From contig NC_073692.1 in assembly GCF_029784155.1 (NCBI RefSeq), positions 233,138,503 through 233,202,502 on the forward strand: DNA of 64,000 nt. Direction: 5' to 3'. Below, piece after piece: positions 54,605 to 64,000 of the stretch (position 1 is the stretch's first letter; each line of letters begins with the position of its first letter). The notes under the pieces were generated by a model. It did no database searches and was not told the origin of the DNA. It saw only the letters and a list, made by a program, of their open reading frames with translations. The position numbers and the translations under genes were made by a program. The DNA comes from Uranotaenia lowii (Eukaryota; Arthropoda; Insecta; Diptera; Culicidae).

Positions 54605-57268
54605 CAACTGGGGATTTTTTTTTATTATCTGACAATTTGCGCCGGGGGTCTTCAGATTTTCCCCAAAATTGAAAATTAGGTTCCTTTTTGCGACTTGAAA
54701 ACACATGTATTTTTTCAGATTTCTAACATTTTTATTTTTTAAGTTAGCTTCGGTAAGATTTTTTTGTAAATAAAAAATAACCATTTTTCAAAGCTACATA
54801 ACTCTGTTGTTTCTCAACGGAAATTATAAAATAGCACATCAAAATGCATCAAAATTTTATCAGCTTTCCAAATAGAATAGTTGAAAAAAATTAAATAATG
54901 ACCTTCAACATGAAAAGTTGAAAATAAACATTAAATGGCGTCTAAAAGTACCGTCTGCACCCCCGAATATTTGGGAAAAAATACCATTGTATAGCTCGAT
55001 TTATGATGCAACTTTCATCTGAAGACACCAAAGTGGGCCATTAACACCTTGAAGAGTTATGAAAGAAATAATGACAATAAATCTCTTTTTTTGCATCGAA
55101 AACAAACAATGGTCGAACAACTGCACTCACATATGGAGATAGCAAGCACTTCTAACAACATGGAAACAAAAGAACTTACCAAAGCAGGTAAAAAACACTA
55201 CTTTTTCGTGCTTTGTAGAGTGTTTGCAGCAAAACTGACTTCTGAGTATCGTATTTTTTAAGTGATATAACTAATAATGGGAATGTTGCTTTTACAACCT
55301 GGTCATATACTATGTAACTCATTAATTTTTCGATCAAAGATCATTGTGAAGCATAATCAATGCCAATAGTAGAAGATTCAGTCCCTGTGTTTGGGATCAC
55401 AAAAATGTTATTAAAAAAATGAAATACAGACGTGCTTTACATAGTTTTTATATCGGAAGCTAAACACTGGACACCAAAATACTTTCCCATTGATCAAAAA
55501 AGTATGAGAAAGTGGCACAAATGTTGTAGAAATAATCAAAGAGCTCAGTATGGCCAGCCCAGGCTATAAAATAATGAAAATATGATACTTTTACCGTATT
55601 CGTTTTCTACATTCGCCCAGTTTTGAGGTTTACCATACTAGAACGAACATAATTCGTCGTCAGTGTTTTGCTACCTCGATCGCTCACAAACGAATCTTCA
55701 GTGTTCCACCGTCAATTTTAAATCAAATCTGGGCAATTACGGATGCAAAACTTAGCGCATAAACTTCTAAAAATAACAGTAAAATGTGCATAACTTGTTG
55801 TGACCTGGTGCAAAACTGGGTATAAACGAATACGTTATTAGATTTTTGGATATAACATGAAGTCAGTTAAGCTGCAACAATCTACCGCCCCTTCTTTCAT
55901 AACAGTCCCATATACAAAAATAAGCAAGCGAGACAATCAGATTTTTCTGTTTTGGAATATATTTTTAAATTGTGACCATCACTTTCAGCATAAACGAAAA
56001 TCATTTCTAGGTTGTCATAATAAATCGTTAGGCCTGAAATTTTCGAAATTGGGTTATTGGTATGGTCGAGAGCACCATTTTTATTCATTATGGGACTGTT
56101 AATCGACCATATTTGAAACCTTTTTCGAATCTACTAGCATAACAGTCCCATACAAAATTTATTTTTCTCACCAAGCTTCTTTCTAAGACTTTAATTTAAT
56201 CATTTTTGATCTTCTAAATGCAATTGTCAGAGAAAGAAACATACTTTTGCAAAAAAATATCATGAATTCCACATTGTAAGTTGAATCTTTTTACGATTTT
56301 TGATTGCATCCGATAGTTTTTCGCTCAGGAAGTCATTCCTAAGAAAGTCAGACCTGCCTTCGAAAATTAGTGTGCATCATTCGACATCAAGTGAGTTAAA
56401 AAAATGTTTAAATGATTCAAAGCAATAAACCAAAGACTATTTCGCCGAAAGAAACATTGAAAAGTAACCAAATCCGTGGTATTTCACATATGGGACTTTT
56501 ATTCAGGTATATTTCATATAGGACAGCCACGAATTGATATTTTTTTCGAAATTTCTAGAACAAAACCTCTTTTTTTAGTCTTTTATGTTGAAGCCATATG
56601 TTGACCTAAAATGACAAAAATTCATATGGGACTGTTATGCGAGTAGGGGCAGTCTAAAAAGGACGAAAAAGTAGTGTTTTTTACCTGCTTTGGTAAGTTC
56701 TTTTGTTTCCATGTTGTTAGAAGTGCTTGCTATCTCCATATGTGAGTGCAGTTGTTCGACCATTGTTTGTTTTCGATGCAAAAAAAGAGATTTATTGTCA
56801 TTATTTCTTTCATAACTCTTCAAGGTGTTAATGGCCCACTTTGGTGTCTTCAGATGAAAGTTGCATCATAAATCGAGCTATACAATGGTATTTTTTGCCA
56901 AATATTCGGGGGTGCAGACGGTACTTTTAGACGCCATTTAATGTTTATTTTCAACTTTTCATGTTGAAGGTCATTATTTAATTTTTTTTAACTATTCTAT
57001 TTGGAAAGCTGATAAAATTTTGATGCATTTTGATGTGCTATTTTATAATTTCCGTTGAGAAACAACAGAGTTATGTAGCTTTGAAAAATGGTTATTTTTT
57101 ATTTACAAAAAAATCTTACCGAAGCTAACTTAAAAAATAAAAATGTTAGAAATCTGAAAAAATACATGTGTTTTTAGGTCGCAAAAATGAACCAAATTTT
57201 CAATTTTGGGGAAAATCTGAAGACCCCCGGCGCAAACCCGTCAGATAATAAAAAAAAATCCCCAACTG
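54605..57268. mobile_element. Large foldback element with about 610-bp arms
   Basis: 54605-55214 and 56657-57268 are reverse complements at about 95 percent by eye. Landmarks: GCGCCGGGGGTCTTCAGATT, GCTACATAACTCTGTTGTTT, CCGTCTGCACCCCCGAATAT, GATGCAACTTTCATCTGAAG, CAACTGCACTCACATATGGA. A 1.44-kb spacer separates them and holds a second inverted-repeat element (55881-56656). The identical 60-70 codon frames in the two arms (55049-55261 + and 56635-56823 -) are arm sequence, not genes. No target duplication recognised. Confidence 0.88.
55881..56656. mobile_element. Nested element with CATAACAGTCCCATA ends
   Basis: Left TCTACCGCCCCTTCTTTCAT then AACAGTCCCATA (55881-55912); right, inverse, TAGACTGCCCCTACTCGCAT then AACAGTCCCATA (56625-56656). 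The AACAGTCCCATA word occurs again inverse at 56089-56100, direct at 56139-56152 and worn at 56489-56500. The TAGACTGCCCC end is the same as that of the hAT-like foldback at 62178-62956, suggesting one superfamily. Confidence 0.6.
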
Positions 57269-57564
57269 TGATTTGTCATATAAAATTGCCAATTTGCCAA
57301 ATAGAACAAAATAACAAACCTGTTATCTAAAAAATTCTAAAACTTTTTTTTTTGAGTTATTGCACATTGTTTGAAAAATCTTACAAAATGTTACTCGAAG
57401 ATCGTTTTTCATCTCTTTAAAAAATTTCCCACACGAAAATATATATTTTTTTTTTGTTTCGATTATAGTCGTTTTACCATCTTTATGGCATTCGCTACTT
57501 TATCAACGTTGCAGTTGGCGGATCGTTATTGAAAAACTATCCGGTACAACTGTGTTCGATGTTT
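57269..57564. other. No recognisable feature
   Basis: AT-rich with long T-runs between the foldback element and the SINE head. Confidence 0.35.
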
Positions 57565-57640
57565 ACTCTTAGGGCTCGAACTCGCGGACATCGGCTCACA
57601 AGACAACAGACTTGCCAACTGAGCTATATCACAAGCCCTG
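57565..57640 (-). mobile_element. SINE family 2 tRNA-like head, copy 2
   Basis: Minus strand: AGGGCTTGTGATATAGCTCA, GTTGGCAAGTCTGTTG, GCGAGTTCGAGCCCTAAGAG. A and B boxes conserved; about 85 percent identical to 3308-3383. A following body is not recognisable. Confidence 0.6.
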
Positions 57641-60600
57641 AAAAAATTATAATGGAAATCTTTATTTCAATCGTTTGAGTATGATGTGAACTTTTTATAT
57701 GGCGTTTTCAAATCAATACTCAATTTTTTTTAAAGAAATTTTCAATCATAACGTTCGTAGTTTGAAAATATATCCAAACCTTAAACTTAAAACCGTGTTT
57801 TGTGTGTTGATAGATTCTCTAGTCAAATGATATTTGTTGTTGATAGAGACAAAAGCCGTTTTTATTCTAATTCCTAGCTTTAACAATTTAACATTTATAT
57901 TCTACACCCAGCCTCATGAAGATATACTAATAGAAGTTTTTCCTTTTCTTGTCTTTTTTTCTCTTTTTTTTCCTTACAGGTATGTAAAAAAGCATCAACG
58001 ATTTTTTTCAAAGCTCCTAAAATGGGTAACATCCTCTCAATTTACCTGAATCAATCCCATCAACATAAGTAAGTATATTTTTAACAATCTGCTAAAATAA
58101 ATTTTAAAAGATAATATTGATATTATTTCAATAAACACTTCGAATTAAAAAAAAACTTTGAAACTTTAACTCTAAACGTGCTTGTTCAGTCAAATCTCCT
58201 AAATCAAATCTTCTAAAAATGGTCATACGAAAAATTATACGATCTAAGCATTTGATGTGCTTCAACTAAGTTAGAAGTTATCTCTTGAAATGATTTTTTT
58301 TTGACGTCCGTGTTAGAAATCAACCATGATTTAAGTGAAATGTGCTTTATTCAGATGTCCTAGCTAGAAGTGATAACAGATTAGAAACGCTACACGAGAC
58401 ATTATGTTTGTTCACTTGGTTCAGATGGGTCCTTTGGAACATCTGTCATAATAATGTTTTTAGTATGTTAAGCCACTGGTGAACAGGTGTACAAGCTAAG
58501 CCTTGAATCTTATTTAAATATTCCAATGGCCTTTTTCAAGCCATTTTTGGTTTTTGGTTGAGCTACCATATTTCGGCAAGGACACCCGAGAGAACTGTCA
58601 AAACAAAAGTGCAATGTGTACAAATAAAGAAAACAAGGCAGTTTTGAAAGCGCTTTTCCCTACTTGACGAGTTTTAGAAAATCGATGTTGAAGTTTTGTA
58701 ACATATTAGTGATGTGGCATTATGGCAATTTTTAGCTTAAGTTTTATTTGGTTTGGTGACTGATTTTTTTTCTAAGATATTTTTGCCCAAATAATGTATG
58801 AAAAAAAAATGATTTTTTTTTCGTTTAGATTATTCATTTATTCTTTTTCATAAGAAGCTTTGCGTTTTTATTCTTAACTTTTTTTTTCAATGTCTTAAAA
58901 TCATTAAAATAGAATTTGCAAAAATTTGTATTATGAAGCTCTAAGGAACAAAATACAGAAATTATTTTCATCGACGCGACGTTCAAAATCTTTGATATAC
59001 TCAACATTCAGTTAGATTTGTTTTTTTTTTATTTGAGTATGGGATGAGTGTTTTTAAGGAAACCATCTTAAAAAAACTTAAACATATTTTCAAATCAAAT
59101 AAGCTTAACCAACTAAATTCCTGGGCGAATTAAAAGATTTTAACCATTGATGAAAAAAATATCAAATTTTCAAAAGAGGAAAGCATAGTATCAAAATTTT
59201 GCTTTTCAAGTCTGATTCTTGTAAATTCAAATTCAAGATTTTAGTTAGAAAAATCTTTAAAAAACTGCTATTTAAAAAAAATCAATACACCGAGAAAATA
59301 CGATATTCCTCGCAGATTTTTTCACATGAAGATTACATGTTTCTTTATCGGCAAACTTTCTTTATTTAAAATCAATTCCAAAACTTAAATCCTGTGGATG
59401 ATTTTTTCATAAATAGAAATAAGTTTTTTTTTTTTCAAAGAAGAAACTCCCAAATGAAATCAAATGAAATCAAATTCAACTTTATATTCGTGATTTAAGC
59501 TGAAATTTTGAAATTACGTTACCTATCAACGTTATAAGTTTGCAATCTCTTGCTATTTGAATTCTTCAATGGAATAGTCATCTTATTATTTCTATAAACA
59601 ATCTTACGAGTTTTTTCATTTTGATTTTAATTGAAGAAATCCCACATGTGCATGGATATTACCCAGAATTTGGGTTGTAAAATGAATGCTCGGATATTAC
59701 AAGGTTTTTAGATAAAATATCTCGGGTTCGCCCTGCCCGGATGAGTGCGGAATAATGATTCTGATCTTGGTTTTGCATTTGAAACTAAAATTTGATTCAT
59801 ATTCAAAACTCTTCATCCCGGAATATTAAAAAAAAAATTGAAATTACAAATCATTTTTTAGATTTGGATTTCTTTTCTACTCTTAATCTTTATGCATAAT
59901 TTTAACTTAAAAAAGTTCCATAATGGTGACGCAGAATTGAAATATCAGAGTTTTTCACTCGGAATTTTCATTCAGATTCACTGGTCGAATAACGAATAAA
60001 TAATTGAAGAAAGAATTCATATAGAAAATCAAAGATAGGAAATTGAAATAAGAGATTTCTGGTTCAGCATTCTGTTATAAAATGTCCTTTTCGGTTCATA
60101 ATAATTGGGAATTTTTCTTTGCAATTCAGATTCAGAAATCGATTTCAAATTAGAAATTCAAAATTTTAATTCAGGTTCAAAATGCATTATTTAGATTCAG
60201 AATTGAAATTCAAAATTGCCCAGAAATCACACCAAACAAGTGAAAACCACTATTTTCAAATATGATCTGAATTCATTTTCAATATTGCGTTCTTTAAAAA
60301 AATTTAAAAAATAATTTTAATATTTTTCACATGATTTTTCTTATTAAAGAAAATATTAAAGACATTTTTTTGATCAAATTAAACTGTACTTAATTTTCAG
60401 GTACAGGAAAATTCAGCTGGAAATATATTTTATTGATTTGTTATTTAACATTATTTGTATTGTAGGTACTTTAAAAACAAAAATTTAAACTCCAAACATA
60501 ATCTTTTAATTTTATCCCTTAAAATTTGATACATTTCCCCCAAAGTTTTTCCTTCAAACGAAGCCTTCGATCCCTCGTTTATTGTTTTAAGCTTCAAAAT

Positions 60601-61769
60601 TTTAGAACTTATTTTCGAAAGTAATGATTTTAAATGAACTACTATTGATATAAAAGTACATAAACCTCATAATGAGATGTTTGTTTTTGTATGTTTTTTT
60701 TTAAGTATTCTTTATGTATGCATTTTTCAAGCAAAAATGTTATAGGGAAAATTTTGTCGCCAAGACCTCCCCTTCCACACACACACAGTTCAGTGGTTCA
60801 AAATATAAAAAATTGGCAAAAATTATAAAAAACCTTTTTTTTTTTGTTTGAACTCAATGTTCAATGGCGGAAAGTTAAAAAAAGGAATTTAATTTTTAAA
60901 TGTTTGTTTTTTTTCTAAAATTCCCGTATCAGGTTAGTCTTATACTGGAAAAGTGAACTTTTTTCAATTAAATATGAATATTTTTGTTAAAATTACGTAT
61001 GGACTCAAAAGTGTTGCATGAATTACATGAACATCAAAACTGATGTTTTATTGTGAACTGTCCCTATAAATCGAAGAAATCAATGCTTGATTTGCTATGT
61101 ATAAATACTTTGAAATTTTCATTTTTGACCTGAGCAACGTCACACTCAAAGGTATCGCATTCAAAATATAGCAAAACATATCAAAAATCTTTTTTTTTGT
61201 TTAAGTTGTCGTTAAAGTTTGTTCTAAGGATGGTGTATAAAATATCCTATAAAATATCTAATTACATCATAACGTTCATTGAATATTGAAGATTCGGATC
61301 ATGGATTATTAAATTAGTTGTCACTGACTCTAAAATTGGACTTTTTTCCAGCTTATTGGGGATTTAAACCACTCTGCCCCATGAGGCAGTTTTTTCTACG
61401 GCCCTGCCTGGATTTCGCATAAGAATTAAGTTCAAGAATTACGAATCCTAAAACGAAACAAATACTCAGAACAGTTTCTATTTTTATTTTTTTGAATTTT
61501 GGAAATTAAATTTCGAAAATGCATATACATTTTTAAATTCAAGGAACAAATTTTCTATGAAATGCAAAATGATACTTGAACCAGGAATTCAAAACATTAT
61601 ATATCTATAAAAAGTTTTGTAAATGCTGATTCGAATTTCAAATAAAAAATCTTAAACTGGATACAGAATTCAAAATATGAAAACAGAAATACTATTATGA
61701 TTTGGAAAGTATGGAAACAGAATTGTCGGAATGAATTCAATCTCATTCAAAATTTAATATTAAGAACTG
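57641..61769. other. Four-kb AT-rich region, nothing supported
   Basis: No frame above 71 codons and none coding-like. 59700-60240 and 61500-61760 carry the degenerate AATTCAGATTCA-type words also found near 43000. CTCGGATATTAC, ATCTCGGGTTCGCCCTGCCC near 59720 may be a worn family B terminus, and ACACACACACAG near 60778 is a short CA run. Confidence 0.4.
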
Positions 61770-62060
61770 GATTTCAATCAACAAGTAGAAAATGTTGAAA
61801 AATTGTTGCAGAATTCTGAACCTGGGATAAGCTTTCGAGGTTTTGACACCAGTTCTAATTCATGTTTGTTATTGTTCAATAACCATGCTCAAAGATCAGA
61901 ATTTGATTGAGAAATAACAACTGAGTGTAGAGTAAGAAAACTTGCTTGCTTTTCCTGGACCCTCATGGGAAAAGTTTAACTCCCCAATCCATCGCCCCCT
62001 TCCCACCCTCCCCTGTTCTTACGGCCATCTTCAGGTTCAGCATTTTTAACGGCTTATTAA
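61770..62060 (+). repeat. Dispersed repeat family D, copy 2
   Basis: Matches 51830-52100: TTTCAATCAACAAGTAG, CTGAACCTGGGATAAGCTTT, CGAGGTTTTG, CCTCATGGGAAAAGTTTAAC, CTTACGGCCATCTTCAGGTT. No ORF. Confidence 0.5.
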
Positions 62061-62177
62061 AAATGATAGCATTTTAAATTTACACATGTTACTGGATTTT
62101 TTTTTTGTGCAGTGTTTTGAGCAGTGTGTTAGATTTTTTTTCACTTGAAATGGGACGTATTTCACTGGCATGTCCGT

Positions 62178-62956
62178 TAGACTGCCCCAAATTTGTATGG
62201 GAAATTTCAAGCTTGTGAAATGTTATGCGCTGCAGGCCTAAATTGATCCTAGGCCTAGTACAAGGTCTCATGCAAAATTTGGGCCAGATCGGATCACGGG
62301 AAGGGGACGCTCAACGAGCCTAAAGTTAGTATGGGATTTTGAGACATTTTGTTCGGAAGAAACATGAAAATCCAGTTTTTCTTGAATAACTGGTCCCCTT
62401 CGGCCGATTTCTTTTGAAAATGGGTTTTCTTAAAGTCCAAACAATGAAAAATATTTCATCCGAAGACTGTATTTCAATTTGACTTATGATAATAAAGTTA
62501 TTAGACTTCGAAAATGGGATAACCTTTTTCAGGGTGATATTCATCACTGTCAATGCTGCTTTAAAATGTTCGAAGCAGTGTCTCTCATTAATAGTGATGA
62601 ATATCATCCTGAAAAGAGTTACCCCATTTTCGAAGTCTAATAACTTTTTATTATCATAAGTCAAATTGAAATACATTCTTTAGATGAAATATTTGTCATA
62701 GCTTAAGCTTTAAAAAAAACCGTTTTCAAAAGAAATCGGCCGAAGAAGACCAAAGTTATTCATGAAAAACCGGATTTTCATGTTTCTCCCGAACAAAATG
62801 TCTCAAAATGCCATTCAAACTTTAGGCTCGTTGAGCGTCCCCTTCCCGTGATCCGATCTGGCCCAAATTTGGCATGAGACCATGAACTAGGGCTAGGATC
62901 AATTTAAGCCTGCAGCGCATAACTTTTTCAAATGTCGGGTCATTTGGGGCAGTCTA
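62178..62956. mobile_element. hAT-like foldback element, perfect 8-bp TSD
   Basis: Arms 62178-62549 and 62591-62956 are reverse complements (roughly 85-90 percent) with a 41-bp spacer. Ends TAGACTGCCCCAAAT and inverse. Flanked by ATGTCCGT at 62170-62177 and 62957-62964. Landmarks in both arms: GGATCACGGGAAGGGGACGC then TCAACGAGCC (inverse in the right arm), AGAAATCGGCCGAAG, TTATTAGACTTCGAAAATGG. The 116-codon minus-strand frame inside it (62326-62676) is arm sequence, not a gene. Confidence 0.9.
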
Positions 62957-63239
62957 ATGTCCGTGATAGAAATAATCTAATTCCTTGAAACTTAATTTAT
63001 CTAAGATGTCCATGTTAGAAACGATCACAGGTACAGGACATATCCTAAATCCAATTAAGCGTAAATATATTTCATCATTTATGTATATGAATGCGTCCGG
63101 AACACAGGATAATCTTTCAATTAAATTGCCAAGTAATTAGGCCTAAATTCGACATTCTATAAAACCAAATAAAGCAATTGACATAGATTATGGTCCTTAC
63201 CAAACGTGTCTAGTGTATACCTATCAAGTCTGTCTTACT

Positions 63240-64000
63240 TAAAACTAAACACTATCCTAAAATAAAACTAATTATAAAGAGAACGAATCTCTGCGATGGA
63301 AGACTGCATCGATTTGCCTCTGAAGTTGGAGATGATTTTGTTGGCCATCTCTTCGATCGATTCAATGCCCGCAATCCGGTGAAGATCTTCGGTGCTGTGC
63401 CAAGGTGGAAGCCGCAAAATCATTTTCAGAACCTTGTTCTGAATCCTCTGGATGGCTTTTTTCCTCGTCGCGCAGCAGCTAGACCAAATCGGAACTGCAT
63501 ACATTATCGCTGGACGGAAGACTTGTTTGTAGATAAGAATCTTATTTCGTAGACACAGCTTGGATTTCCTGTTGATGAGAGAAAAAGAGATTTAGTGTAT
63601 TTATTACATTTAGATTGAATATCTTCAATGTGATTTTTAAAAGTAAGATTCCGATCAAGTGTGAGTCCCAAGTACTTCACGTGATCAGACCATTCTAATG
63701 AAACCCCATTAAAAGTTATGGAATGATTTTCATTAGGTTTTAAAAATTGAGCTCTTGGCTTATGGGGAAATAAAATAAGTTGAGTTTTGGAAGCGTTAGG
63801 AGAAATTTTCCAAATTTTCAAGTAATTCAAAAAGGAATTTAAATTTTGTTGCAATCTACTGCGTACCACCCTTAAATTTCGACCTTTGGCTGAAAGCAAA
63901 GTATCATCAGCAAATAATCTTCTACCTTTTCCTTCTGGTACATCAGGAAGATCAGAAGTAAAAATATTGTATAAAATTGGCCCAAGTATACTGCCCTGAG
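63240..64000 (-). mobile_element. Jockey-like LINE, 3' part, truncated by window edge
   Basis: Minus-strand ORF2 of a non-LTR retrotransposon entering from the right edge: QGSILGPILYNIF, RRLFADDTLLSAKG (the catalytic FADD at 63902-63914), then HVKYLGLTLDRNLTFKNHIE, then after a frameshift near 63580 the MYAVPIWSSCCATRKKAIQR, IQNKVLKMILRLPPW C-terminal segment ending ..RSLYN and a stop at 63268. FADD, the GL.LD....F..HI block and the Y..P.W / IQN..L..I motifs are those of Jockey-clade reverse transcriptases. The frameshift makes this copy non-functional. The 3' UTR probably runs left toward 63000; no poly(A) is seen. Confidence 0.88.

Noticed and set aside
55049..56823. Two identical small proteins on opposite strands
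   Set aside because: They are the same DNA in the two arms of the foldback element; no codon signal or splice context.
62326..62676. 116-codon minus-strand ORF
   Set aside because: Lies across both arms and the spacer of a hairpin element.

Overview
The window looks like a stretch of insect nuclear genome, most likely a mosquito or another dipteran. It is AT-rich, has long introns or intergenic spans, uses GT/AG splice signals, and carries non-LTR retrotransposons, tRNA-derived SINEs, a Tc1/mariner DD37E transposon (a group best known from mosquitoes) and many short inverted-repeat elements. Nothing suggests a bacterial replicon: there are no operons and no ORF above about 230 codons, and most open frames are chance frames in AT-rich or tandem-repeat DNA. 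The organism call is inference.

Host coding content is sparse. The one solid coding exon is at 52566-53264 (+): 699 bp, phase-symmetric, Ser/Gly/Pro-rich, from a regulatory-type protein I cannot name. Weaker exon candidates are 1459-1856 (cysteine-cluster protein), 7212-7345 and 40885-41041, all on +. A TATA/CCAAT/GC-box promoter sits at 22377-22490 and a second TATA promoter at 36977. Two histone-type mRNA 3' stem-loops, each with a U7-like purine element, occur at 23135-23150 (-) and 37276-37291 (+), but no histone ORF is visible. The + strand loop is followed by about 170 nt rich in nested hairpins (37276-37451).

Most of the rest is transposable elements. Class I: two RTE-like LINE 3' ends in opposite orientation (3996-4645 and 41774-42215), a Jockey-like LINE running off the right edge (63240-64000, -), a LINE-type 3' end at 757-1110, and at least two SINE families (2719-3116; 32876-33325 with a 9-bp target duplication; 3308-3383; 57565-57640). 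Class II: a decayed DD37E transposon (24511-25435); hAT-like elements with 8-bp target duplications (9215-11201, 47721-49751, 53687-53926, 62178-62956); a Tc1-type foldback with TA ends (17180-18174); a foldback with about 610-bp arms (54605-57268); a MITE carrying a Pol III B-box (8721-9131); and a 3-kb inverted-repeat element (32223-35219) with a SINE nested inside. Several further dispersed families recur two to five times.

The most unusual locus is 37905-39173. Two diverged copies of one sequence lie head to head as an inverted pair. The left copy has a 62-bp GT-AG intron that is exactly absent from the right copy, as if the right one came from a spliced transcript. With the neighbouring promoter, stem-loop and structured region (36720-37540), this is the best place to look for something undescribed.
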